6,160 nucleotides of DNA from the NCBI GenBank assembly GCA_937875605.1, contig CALLXZ010000407.1, forward strand, positions 1 to 6,160. Reading direction: 5' to 3'. Source of the stretch: an uncultured Moheibacter sp. GTDB lineage: Bacteria > Bacteroidota > Bacteroidia > Flavobacteriales > Weeksellaceae. The notes below the pieces were generated by a model that ran no database searches, was not told the DNA's origin, and saw nothing but the letters and a program-made list of their open reading frames with translations. Each line of letters starts with the position of its first letter. Position 1 is the first letter of the stretch. Positions 1 through 5,550 of the stretch are shown here, one piece after another. The position numbers and the translations under genes were made by a program.

Positions 1-1
1 T

Positions 2-49
2 ATCGAAGAAGATTTCAGTGATTTGGAGAGTATTGAATTGGTGAAGTGA
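2..49 (+). CDS. 3' end of an unidentified gene (partial)
   Basis: An open frame enters from the left edge and ends at TGA 47-49. Only 15 acidic residues are visible (IEEDFSDLESIELVK), too few to assign a family. The support for it being a real gene is indirect: its stop codon overlaps the ATG of the next ORF by one base (TGATG), the usual arrangement of co-translated gene pairs. The frame could also be chance, because 15 codons carry little statistical weight. Confidence 0.5.
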   Translation: MEEDFSDLESIELVK

Positions 50-288
50 TGAAAGATGAAAAAGAGATATTTGAATTGTGTAAAATAGTTTATTTGAAAT
101 TCTCTTCTCTCATTCAAGAATTGAAAGAATTACATGCTACTTCACCTGATAAAATCTCAATCAAAGAACATTCAATAAGTGAACTTCACTTTCATCATCT
201 GGGACTCTATCCATCAATCAACTGTGAAATTGAATTAAATTTATATGATGCTATTCAATTTATTGGGATAAAAAATTCAATTTTTTAG
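49..288 (+). CDS. Small hypothetical protein, 79 aa, overlapping the upstream gene
   Basis: I do not recognise this protein. ATG 49-51 shares its first base with the upstream TGA, which favours this start by translational coupling; a GTG three bases earlier (46-48) is the only close alternative. The product is probably cytoplasmic: it has no signal peptide or membrane segment. The first 30 residues are charged and look helical (KDEKEIFELCK, SSLIQELKELH), followed by a mixed half containing a His cluster (HFHH) and the phrase GLYPSINCEIELNLYDAIQFIG. It ends abruptly in hydrophobic residues (NSIF), so a C-terminal truncation is possible. The DNA is visibly more AT-rich than pnp or menG, and the gene pair lies convergent to core genes, which suggests accessory DNA. 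Small downstream partners of this kind are sometimes immunity or antitoxin proteins, but nothing in the sequence shows that here. Confidence 0.6.
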   Translation: MKDEKEIFELCKIVYLKFSSLIQELKELHATSPDKISIKEHSISELHFHHLGLYPSINCEIELNLYDAIQFIGIKNSIF

Positions 289-310
289 ATGAATTTTTAG
301 TATAGTATAA

Positions 311-338
311 AAAAACGCCTCCAAAAGGAAGCGTTTTT
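311..338. terminator. Bidirectional intrinsic terminator between convergent genes
   Basis: Arms AAAAACGCCTCC (311-322) and GGAAGCGTTTTT (327-338) pair over 12 positions with one mismatch around an AAAA loop. The A-rich left and T-rich right flanks give a U-tail in either direction. It sits 22 bases after the stop of the 79-aa gene and 20 bases beyond the stop of pnp on the other strand, so it probably serves both. Confidence 0.85.
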
Positions 339-358
339 CTAGTATAACAAAACTGAAA

Positions 359-2515
359 TTATTCAGCCGAATTGTTCTTATCTGCAGGTTTTTCTGCTTT
401 TTCCGGTTTTGGCAATAATGCTTTGATGGAAAGTTTCATTTTCTTTTTGTCATCATAACCCAAGAATTTCACTTTTACTTTGTCATTCAAATTCAAAGCT
501 TCTTCTACCGTATTCAAACGTTTGTGTTCAATTTCGGAAATATGAACCAAACCTTCCACACCTTTGGAAATTTCCACAAAAGCCCCAAATGGCTTGATGG
601 ATTTTACAATGGCATCGTAAGTTCCACCCACCTCCGGAACGAATGCAATTTGTTTGATTCTTGCAATTGCCGCATCGATTTTTTCTTGATCCACACCTGC
701 AATTTCCACACGTCCTGATGTTTCCGTTTCTTCGATTGCGATAACCGTTCCGGTTTCTTTCTGTAATTCCTGAATGATTTTTCCACCAGGTCCGATTACC
801 GCACCGATGAATTCTTTCGGAATTTCAATCACGATTAATTTAGGAGCATTTGGTTTCAATTGTGCTCTTGGTTCAGAAATCGTTTTCATCATTTCTCCTA
901 AAATGTGTAAACGACCTTCTCTTGCCTGTTGCAAAGCTTGTTCCATGATATCCATAGTCAATCCTTGAATTTTGATATCCATCTGACAAGCTGTGATTCC
1001 GTCTTTGGTTCCGGTTACTTTGAAGTCCATATCTCCTAAGTGATCTTCGTCTCCTAAGATATCAGAAAGAACGGTAAATTTTCCTGATTTCTGATCGGTA
1101 ATCAATCCCATTGCGATTCCTGAAACTGGTTTTTTAATCGGTACACCACCGTCCATCAAAGCCAGAGTTCCGGCACAAACCGTCGCCATGGAAGAAGATC
1201 CGTTGGATTCTAAAATATCGGAAACGATACGTACAGTGTAACCATAATCATCCGGCAAAATATATGTTAATGCTCTTTGCGCTAAATTTCCATGTCCTAC
1301 TTCACGACGGGAAGTTCCACGTAACGGGCGTGCTTCACCGGTTGAAAAAGGGGGAAAATTATAATGTAAAAAGAATTTTTCATCATGCTGAGAAGCTACA
1401 CTATCTACCATATTGGCATCCTTGGAAGACCCCAAAGTAAGCGCAGTCAAAGATTGGGTTTCACCTCTTGTGAAAACAGCGGAACCGTGAGTTCCCGGTA
1501 AATAATCCACTTCACTCCAAATAGGACGAATGGTTTTCGGGTCACGTCCGTCCAAACGAATGTTTTCATTTAGGATCATCTGACGCATCGCTTCTTTTTC
1601 CACATCATGGTAATAAACCTTTACAAAAGGTTCCACTTCTACTCTTTCTTCTTCCGAGTATTGTGTAAGGAATTCTTCTAAAACCGCTTTGAACTTCTCA
1701 CCTCTTTCTTCTTTTGCAGAGGGCGACTTGGCTACTTCATAAACTTTATTGTAACACTCTGCCCAAACTTTTTCACGAATCTCATCGTTGTGGGTTTCGT
1801 GCGAATATTCTCTTTTAGGTAAAGATTTACCGACTCTTTCAGCTAATCTTTCCTGTGCTTCAATTTGCTTTTTAATCTCCTCGTGCGCAAACGATATTGC
1901 TTCCAACATTTCTGCTTCGGAAATTTCTTTCATTTCACCTTCCACCATCACAATCGAAGATTTGGTAGCACCTACCATAATATCTAGATCGGACTTTCTC
2001 AATTGTTCCAAACTTGGATTGATCATCAATTTCCCGTCCAAACGTACTACACGTGCTTCGGACATCGGTCCGTTAAATGGAATATCGGTCACCGCAATGG
2101 CTGCTGAAGCGGCTAATCCTGCCAATGCTTCAGGCATCACGTCTTTATCATAGGAAATAAGGGAAATCATCACCTGAACTTCTGCATGAAAATCTTCCGG
2201 GAAAAGCGGACGCAATACACGATCCACCAAACGCATAGTTAAAATTTCCTCGTCAGAAGGTCTTGCTTCTCTTCTGAAAAAGTTTCCGGGAATTCTACCT
2301 CCCGCATAAAATTTCTCTCTGTAATCTACTGTCAAAGGCAGAAAATCCACCCCCGGATTTGCTTCTTTGTTTGCAACTACGGTTGCAAGTAACATAGTGT
2401 CACCCATACGTACGACTACGGAACCATCGGCCTGTTTTGCCAATTTTCCGGTTTCAATCGTAATTTCACGGCCGTCTGCCAGTGTAATCGTCTCTTTGAT
2501 CGCTTGTGGAATCAT
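359..2515 (-). CDS. pnp: Polyribonucleotide nucleotidyltransferase (PNPase)
   Basis: This is the phosphorolytic 3'-to-5' exoribonuclease, which degrades mRNA to nucleoside diphosphates and can run in reverse to add tails; the family works as a cytoplasmic homotrimer. The 718 residues show the full domain order. RNase PH domain 1 has the FFRREARPS segment (79-87) and the [12 protein letters not shown] stretch (95-106). A charged helical linker follows at about 200-310. RNase PH domain 2 has FTRGETQS (348-355), [14 protein letters not shown] (396-409) and NGSSSMA (438-444), the phosphate-binding region. In [11 protein letters not shown] (487-497), D489 and D495 match the metal-binding catalytic aspartates of E. 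coli PNPase. A KH domain carries GPGG (575-578), and an S1 domain spans about 630-697, followed by a Lys/Glu-rich tail. Length is typical for the family and no key residue is missing. It lies downstream of rpsO as in many bacteria, but a terminator separates the two. Confidence 0.98.
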   Translation of the reverse strand: MIPQAIKETITLADGREITIETGKLAKQADGSVVVRMGDTMLLATVVANKEANPGVDFLPLTVDYREKFYAGGRIPGNFFRREARPSDEEILTMRLVDRVLRPLFPEDFHAEVQVMISLISYDKDVMPEALAGLAASAAIAVTDIPFNGPMSEARVVRLDGKLMINPSLEQLRKSDLDIMVGATKSSIVMVEGEMKEISEAEMLEAISFAHEEIKKQIEAQERLAERVGKSLPKREYSHETHNDEIREKVWAECYNKVYEVAKSPSAKEERGEKFKAVLEEFLTQYSEEERVEVEPFVKVYYHDVEKEAMRQMILNENIRLDGRDPKTIRPIWSEVDYLPGTHGSAVFTRGETQSLTALTLGSSKDANMVDSVASQHDEKFFLHYNFPPFSTGEARPLRGTSRREVGHGNLAQRALTYILPDDYGYTVRIVSDILESNGSSSMATVCAGTLALMDGGVPIKKPVSGIAMGLITDQKSGKFTVLSDILGDEDHLGDMDFKVTGTKDGITACQMDIKIQGLTMDIMEQALQQAREGRLHILGEMMKTISEPRAQLKPNAPKLIVIEIPKEFIGAVIGPGGKIIQELQKETGTVIAIEETETSGRVEIAGVDQEKIDAAIARIKQIAFVPEVGGTYDAIVKSIKPFGAFVEISKGVEGLVHISEIEHKRLNTVEEALNLNDKVKVKFLGYDDKKKMKLSIKALLPKPEKAEKPADKNNSAE

Positions 2516-2540
2516 TCGTCTAATTAATTTAATTCGTCTT

Positions 2541-2561
2541 GGTAAAACCGTTTGTCTTACC
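2541..2561 (-). promoter_or_regulatory. Hairpin in the pnp 5' leader
   Basis: Read on the minus strand, GGTAAGAC and GGTTTTACC-type arms form an 8-bp stem (outer GG/CC) around a five-base AAACG loop, ending 25 bases before the pnp ATG. One pair is G-U in minus-strand RNA but would be an A-C mismatch in plus-strand RNA, which points to an RNA structure belonging to the pnp transcript. It has no T-run, so it is not a terminator. A role in mRNA stability or PNPase autocontrol is possible by analogy with the E. coli pnp leader but is only inference. Confidence 0.4.
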
Positions 2562-2671
2562 GGTATTTATAGTCTTTCTATAATTTACACTTTGTTGTTT
2601 CTATTTTCGGTTTAATGTTTCAAGTTAATTTAAAAATATAAAACGTTGAATTTAAAACCGTTTAAAAACAA

Positions 2672-2699
2672 AAAAAGGCAATCTTGCAATTGCCCTTTT
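2672..2699 (-). terminator. Intrinsic terminator after rpsO
   Basis: On the minus strand, AAAAGGGCAAT (2699-2689) pairs with ATTGCCTTTTT (2682-2672), an 11-bp stem with one G-U pair and a six-base loop, followed by a T-rich tail. It begins 18 bases after the rpsO stop codon. It should end a monocistronic rpsO transcript, or attenuate read-through into pnp. Confidence 0.85.
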
Positions 2700-2717
2700 A
2701 TTTTGTAGTCGGATGAA

Positions 2718-2987
2718 TTATTTACGAAGACCTAACTCGGCGATGATCGCACGGTATCTTTCGATATCTTTGTTTTTCAAATAATCCAGCAAACTTTTTC
2801 TTTTACCTACCAAAGCCACCAACGCTTTTTCTGTAGCAAAATCTTTACGATTTCGTTTCAAATGTTCCGTCAAATGGTTAATTCTGTACGTAAATAAGGC
2901 AACCTGGCCTTCAGCAGAACCGGTATCCTGTCCGGATTTTCCGTGTTTTGCAAAAATTTCTTGTTTTTTTTCTGTTGTCAAATACAT
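2718..2987 (-). CDS. rpsO: 30S ribosomal protein S15
   Basis: S15 binds the central domain of 16S rRNA early in small-subunit assembly and contributes to a bridge with the 50S subunit. The 89 residues equal the usual bacterial length. Family landmarks are in place: DTGSAEGQVALFTYRINHLTEHL (21-43), LVGKRKSLLDYL (59-70) and the C-terminal RYRAIIAELGLRK (77-89). The His-rich HKKDHHS segment of proteobacterial S15 is replaced by NRKDFAT (46-52), a form I associate with Bacteroidota. The ATG at 2987 gives the normal N-terminus; upstream there is no Shine-Dalgarno, only TATTGGA, as is common in this phylum. Transcription starts from the promoter at 3026-3033, divergent from the 184-aa gene, and ends at the hairpin at 2672-2699. 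Confidence 0.98.
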   Translation of the reverse strand: MYLTTEKKQEIFAKHGKSGQDTGSAEGQVALFTYRINHLTEHLKRNRKDFATEKALVALVGKRKSLLDYLKNKDIERYRAIIAELGLRK

Positions 2988-3025
2988 TCCAATATTGTTT
3001 TAAATGATTATTATGTATGCGGCTG

Positions 3026-3033
3026 CAAATGTA
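3026..3033 (-). promoter_or_regulatory. -7 element of the rpsO promoter
   Basis: The minus strand reads TACATTTG, an exact match to the Bacteroidota -7 consensus TAnnTTTG. No proper -33 TTG lies about 19 bases upstream; there is only a T-run (GTTTTT). The transcript would start near 3019 and carry a leader of roughly 30 bases before the rpsO ATG. Confidence 0.6.
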
Positions 3034-3095
3034 CAATTATTTCGGAAAGTAGAAAAACTTTACTTGAATTTGAATTAAATTCAGTTGGGTTTGGG

Positions 3096-3103
3096 TAAAT
3101 TTG
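3096..3103 (+). promoter_or_regulatory. -7 element of the 184-aa gene, 4 bases from its ATG
   Basis: TAAATTTG matches TAnnTTTG exactly and is followed by TCAG and then the ATG. A TTTG at 3069-3072, 23 bases upstream, could be the -33 element, although about 19-21 bases is more usual. The expected start of transcription falls on or next to the start codon. The TAA of this element is also an in-frame stop for the gene, so translation cannot begin further upstream. Confidence 0.6.
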
Positions 3104-3107
3104 TCAG

Positions 3108-3662
3108 ATGAAAAAGAACCCGGCACTTATTGGATTAGTAATTACTGTAGGACTTATACTTGCTTTTTATGGGATTTATGAATTGTTTTTGGAGAAAAAA
3201 GACAGTTATCTAATTACCAATCCAACAGATGAAGCGTTGAAAATTAAAATTAACGAAAAAACGTACACTGTTGCTCCACAACAAACCACTCCTATAGAAA
3301 TGGACGGAGGAAAACATTCCTTAAGTTTTAACTATAAAGGAAAACAAACCGATACGGTCATTAATGTAACTCGTTTTAATGCGGTAATCAACCCGACCCG
3401 AGCTGAATATTTTGTTTTTGTGCGACCTTATGGCGCCGGAAGAAACCGTGATTCGCTTTTCACTTCGCAGACATTGACCATTGATGAAAAAGTTTTTCAT
3501 GGAAATATAAAACGATACAATGGAATTTACATTCAGGATTTTTATTATAATTTGGATCAGAAATACCCAAAATTCTTTTTGAAAAAAGGTGTTCCGACGG
3601 ATTTATCTAAAATCTTTTCCAAAGATGATTTCAAACAATTTTATTTTGAGAATTACGAGTAA
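3108..3662 (+). CDS. Membrane-anchored hypothetical protein, 184 aa
   Basis: I do not recognise the family. After a short basic N-terminus (MKKNP) there is one hydrophobic segment at about 6-28 with no evident signal-peptidase site or lipobox Cys. The likely form is therefore an inner-membrane anchor with about 155 residues in the periplasm. Residues 34-90 alternate like beta-strands (ITNPTDEALKIKINEKTYTV, APQQTTPIEMDGGKHSL), resembling the small beta-sandwich modules seen in surface proteins; this is impression, not a match. Residues 95-184 are rich in Tyr, Phe and Lys and contain FVFVRPYGAGRNRDS (102-116). The start is fixed by an in-frame TAA at 3096-3098 and by the hydrophobic N-terminus; the next Met is at residue 65. 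Base composition is like its neighbours. It appears to be a single-gene unit, divergent from rpsO. Confidence 0.8.
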   Translation: MKKNPALIGLVITVGLILAFYGIYELFLEKKDSYLITNPTDEALKIKINEKTYTVAPQQTTPIEMDGGKHSLSFNYKGKQTDTVINVTRFNAVINPTRAEYFVFVRPYGAGRNRDSLFTSQTLTIDEKVFHGNIKRYNGIYIQDFYYNLDQKYPKFFLKKGVPTDLSKIFSKDDFKQFYFENYE

Positions 3663-3669
3663 TTACTGA

Positions 3670-3785
3670 TGGATGTTGGAAGCTAAAAGATGGAAGTTTT
3701 TATTTCTACAAAATAATCATTTCGTTTAAAAGTCAATGTTTTAATTATTTCTAACTCCTAACTTCTAATTTCTAATTTCTAAGTT
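3670..3785. repeat. Two inverted arrays of degenerate 7-bp repeats
   Basis: At 3670-3697 there are four heptamers in tandem: TGGATGT, TGGAAGC, TAAAAGA, TGGAAGT. At 3751-3785 there are five more: CTAACTC, CTAACTT, CTAATTT, CTAATTT, CTAAGTT. Re-phased, the second array reads ACTYCTA/ATTTCTA, close to ACTTCCA, the complement of the first, so the two arrays face each other across about 53 bases of AT-rich DNA. The second array runs directly into the menG promoter. I recall similar purine-rich units between genes of Chryseobacterium-like genomes, but that is memory, not evidence from this window. Confidence 0.55.
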
Positions 3786-3786
3786 T

Positions 3787-3794
3787 TACCTTTG
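3787..3794 (+). promoter_or_regulatory. -7 element of the menG promoter
   Basis: TACCTTTG matches TAnnTTTG and is followed by seven bases and then the menG ATG. No TTG is present at the -33 position, where the heptamer repeats lie. The predicted transcript has a leader of only a few bases. Confidence 0.55.
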
Positions 3795-3801
3795 TGCACT
3801 T

Positions 3802-4527
3802 ATGAGTACAGTAAAACCATATTCCGATTCTGATTTAACCAAAAAACAGCAAGTCGAGCAGATGTTTGACAATATTTCCGGTAAATACGATCTTCTGAAC
3901 CGTATCTTATCCATGGGAATTGACCAAAGCTGGCGAAAAAAAGTAGTGAAATCCGTTCAAAATGCACGTCCTGAAACCATTTTGGATATCGCCACCGGAA
4001 CCGGAGACCTTGCCATTGCTATGGCAAAAGCGACCAATGCTAAAATCACCGGATTTGATCTTTCTGCCGGAATGCTGGAGGTAGGAAGAAAAAAAGTGAA
4101 AGATGAAAGTTTGGAAAACCGAATCGAAATGATCCAAGGCGATGCTGAAAACATGCCATTTGAAGACAATTCATTTGATGTGATTACGGTTGCATTTGGT
4201 GTACGGAATTTTGAAAATTTAAAGAAGGGGTTGGACGATATCTACCGTGTTTTGAAACCGGGAGGAAAATTCCTTATTTTGGAGTTTTCCCAACCTGAAG
4301 CCGTTCCTATGAAACAACTTTATACATTTTATTCACGTTACATTTTGCCCCGTATCGGTAAAAAAATATCCAAGGACCAGAGCGCTTACACCTATCTTCC
4401 CGATTCTGTGAAGGCATTTCCACATGGAGAAGATATGAAGAAAATTTTAAAAAATTCAAATTTTGTAGAACCTTTCGATAAAAAACTTACTTTTGGAATC
4501 GCTAGCATTTATGAAAGCTTAAAATAA
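3802..4527 (+). CDS. menG: Demethylmenaquinone methyltransferase (UbiE/MenG family)
   Basis: This enzyme methylates demethylmenaquinone with S-adenosylmethionine in the last step of menaquinone synthesis. Bacteroidota generally use menaquinone and not ubiquinone, so menG is a better name than ubiE. The 241-residue length is typical. The first family signature is present at 29-44 ([16 protein letters not shown], with Leu and Asp at the usual Met and His positions). Class I methyltransferase motif I is DIATGTGD (62-69), followed by the acidic strand end FDLS (85-88) and GDAENMPF (113-120). The second family signature is [15 protein letters not shown] (149-163). The start is supported by the [30 protein letters not shown] N-terminus (beginning at residue 1) leading into the first motif, and by the promoter just upstream. 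porT follows after 30 bases with no terminator, so the two are probably co-transcribed. Confidence 0.95.
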   Translation: MSTVKPYSDSDLTKKQQVEQMFDNISGKYDLLNRILSMGIDQSWRKKVVKSVQNARPETILDIATGTGDLAIAMAKATNAKITGFDLSAGMLEVGRKKVKDESLENRIEMIQGDAENMPFEDNSFDVITVAFGVRNFENLKKGLDDIYRVLKPGGKFLILEFSQPEAVPMKQLYTFYSRYILPRIGKKISKDQSAYTYLPDSVKAFPHGEDMKKILKNSNFVEPFDKKLTFGIASIYESLK

Positions 4528-4557
4528 AACACACAAATTTTCGTTAAGGAAAGGACT

Positions 4558-5274
4558 ATGAAAAATTTTCTTGCATTTTTATTATTGGCACTGACTATTT
4601 CCGCTTTCGGACAATTCCGTCCAAATTCAGAAAAAACCTGGCACAGAGAGGATTTCGATGAGAAACAATTCAGTTTAGGTTATTTTTTAGGAACAAATTT
4701 GATGTCTTTTAAAGTTGTTCCAAATGATAATGGATACAATCAACAAGGCATGGTTTATTTACGTCAAGAAAACAAGATGGGATTTTCCGTTGGTTTGATG
4801 ACTAAAATGAAATTACATGAAAACCTTGATTTAAAATTAGAACCAGGCGTTCATTTCGCAGAACGTAATCTCTATTTTGGAAATATTTCCAACGAAACAG
4901 ACAGTGTCAGAGAAGTAAAATCTACTTACATTGACATTCCTTTGTTATTAAAAATTCATGGCGACAGATGGGTCAACACTCGTCCTTATATCCAAGGAGG
5001 CTTAGGTTATATGGTTAATCTTCAATCCAATGAGAAAAAAGAAGAGGATAATCAGGACAACATGTTCCGTATGAAAACCCATAATTTTAACTGGCAAGTA
5101 GAAATGGGTGTGGAACTTTCTTTCAGTAAATTTAAACTTACACCTTCCTTAAAAGGAATCTTCATGTTTAACAATGAGTTAGTTCAGGATAATCCGGATA
5201 CCAACCCACAATGGGCAGGTTCCTTACGATCCCTTTCTACAAGAGGTGTCTTTTTCTCTCTTAAATTCGAATAA
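4558..5274 (+). CDS. porT: PorT-family outer membrane beta-barrel protein (type IX secretion)
   Basis: PorT is an outer membrane protein needed for type IX secretion, which in Bacteroidota exports surface enzymes, adhesins and gliding proteins. The 238-residue product begins with a clear signal peptide (hydrophobic core at about 4-16, probable cleavage AFG|Q after residue 18). The mature protein has alternating amphipathic strands typical of an eight-strand-like barrel: FSLGYFLGTNL (38-48), MGFSVGLMTKMKL (74-86), LDLKLEPGVHFAER (90-103), YIDIPLLLKIHG (124-135), RPYIQGGLGYMVNL (142-155), WQVEMGVELSF (179-189) and a closing VFFSLKF (231-237). The DFDEKQFSLGY segment near the mature N-terminus and location next to menG are what I expect of PorT in Flavobacteriia. 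A generic PorT-fold barrel not involved in secretion is the main alternative. AAGGAAAGG lies 5 to 13 bases before the ATG. A terminator follows the gene. Confidence 0.8.
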   Translation: MKNFLAFLLLALTISAFGQFRPNSEKTWHREDFDEKQFSLGYFLGTNLMSFKVVPNDNGYNQQGMVYLRQENKMGFSVGLMTKMKLHENLDLKLEPGVHFAERNLYFGNISNETDSVREVKSTYIDIPLLLKIHGDRWVNTRPYIQGGLGYMVNLQSNEKKEEDNQDNMFRMKTHNFNWQVEMGVELSFSKFKLTPSLKGIFMFNNELVQDNPDTNPQWAGSLRSLSTRGVFFSLKFE

Positions 5275-5296
5275 ATTAATTTTATTATAATTTCCC

Positions 5297-5322
5297 AAAA
5301 CCGATTCTTACCAGTCGGTTTT
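5297..5322 (+). terminator. Intrinsic terminator after porT
   Basis: AAAACCGA (5297-5304) pairs perfectly with TCGGTTTT (5315-5322) and the stem can grow inward by a G-U and an A-U pair, leaving a CTTACC loop. A T-rich tail (TTTTATTTTT) follows. It lies 22 bases after the porT stop and isolates menG-porT from the pheA leader. Confidence 0.85.
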
Positions 5323-5371
5323 TTATTTTTCAAATTTTTCATTAAAAATTTCAATCTTTTTAAAATAATTC

Positions 5372-5379
5372 TATTTTTG
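5372..5379 (+). promoter_or_regulatory. -7 element of the pheA leader promoter
   Basis: TATTTTTG matches TAnnTTTG exactly. TTTC at 5349-5352, 19 bases upstream, is a near match to the -33 TTTG. Transcription would begin at about 5384-5388, giving some 10-14 untranslated bases before the leader peptide ATG at 5398. Confidence 0.65.
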
Positions 5380-5397
5380 TAAAACATTTAGCAAGAA

Positions 5398-5478
5398 ATG
5401 AATCATTTATTTAACACATCATTTTACTATTTCTTTTGGACTCAAGTTCAGAAGCGGGTAATCTATGTGGTAAAATAA
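5398..5478 (+). CDS. pheA operon leader peptide, 26 aa, rich in aromatic residues
   Basis: A short ORF runs from ATG 5398 to TAA 5476-5478. Eight of its 26 residues are aromatic: Phe at 5, 9, 12, 13; Tyr at 10, 11, 23; Trp at 14. Six are consecutive at residues 9-14, FYYFFW (codons 5422-5439). This is the signature of a leader peptide whose translation rate reports the supply of charged aromatic tRNAs, like pheL of enteric bacteria. Its function would be the act of translation, not the product. It begins just downstream of a consensus promoter, its last codons overlap the antiterminator strand (5454-5471), and an intrinsic terminator follows 26 bases after its stop. The gene beyond is prephenate dehydratase, which makes Phe. 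No strong Shine-Dalgarno is visible (AGCAAGAA). The ORF is not homologous by sequence to any leader I can name; the call rests on composition and layout. Confidence 0.85.
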   Translation: MNHLFNTSFYYFFWTQVQKRVIYVVK

Positions 5479-5511
5479 ATCAAAACATAAATAAAACATC
5501 ACAGATCCCGC
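5454..5511 (+). promoter_or_regulatory. Antiterminator helix of the pheA attenuator
   Basis: Three blocks pair in order: GCGGG (5454-5458) with CCCGC (5507-5511), ATCT (5461-5464) with AGAT (5503-5506), and GTGGT (5467-5471) with ATCAC (5498-5502, one G-U). Together they make 14 bp, interrupted by two 2-base bulges on the 5' side, closing a 26-base AT-rich loop. The 3' strand shares 5503-5511 with the terminator stem, so the two structures exclude each other. The 5' strand begins about 14 bases past the Trp codon: a ribosome stalled on the aromatic run leaves it free, while one at the stop codon (5476-5478) should cover about 5463-5490. Confidence 0.75.
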
Positions 5512-5530
5512 CAAAAGGTGGGATTTTTTT
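5505..5530 (+). terminator. Attenuator terminator upstream of pheA
   Basis: ATCCCGCC (5505-5512) pairs with GGTGGGAT (5517-5524), 8 bp with one G-U, around an AAAA loop, and a run of seven T (5524-5530) follows. It lies 26 bases after the leader stop codon and 20 bases before the pheA ATG. It is too far from porT, and separated from it by another terminator, to be that gene's end. Its position between a promoter and the first structural gene marks it as a regulatory terminator. Confidence 0.88.
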
Positions 5531-5550
5531 ATACCAAAAAACTAAATAAG

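Noticed and set aside
1788..2153. 121-aa plus-strand ORF inside pnp
   Set aside because: It is antisense to conserved PNPase domain sequence, has no promoter or family features, and is explained as a shadow frame of pnp.
2367..2615. 82-aa plus-strand ORF spanning the pnp start and leader
   Set aside because: It is opposite the N-terminus of pnp and its leader hairpin; its hydrophobic tail comes from AT-rich leader DNA.
2516..2671. Search for a consensus pnp promoter on the minus strand
   Set aside because: The best candidates, TATATTTT (2633-2640) and TAAATTAT (2580-2587), miss the final TTTG and have no TTG at the right distance, so none is listed as a feature.
3064..3083. TGAATT direct repeat and TGAAT-TAA-ATTCA palindrome between the divergent promoters
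   Set aside because: Five-base AT-rich arms occur often by chance in this DNA; there is no second copy near the other promoter to suggest an operator.
3907..4169. Two minus-strand ORFs inside menG (76 and 70 aa)
   Set aside because: Both lie opposite the methyltransferase motifs, show no recognisable features, and overlap each other in different frames.
5184..5387. 67-aa minus-strand ORF over the porT end and terminator
   Set aside because: It crosses the terminator hairpin and the porT C-terminal strands; its Lys/Ile-rich composition reflects translated AT-rich DNA.
5275..5550. T-box, riboswitch or CRISPR-like structure before pheA
   Set aside because: There is no T-box sequence, no repeat-spacer pattern and no conserved aptamer core; the leader ORF with alternative hairpins accounts for the region.
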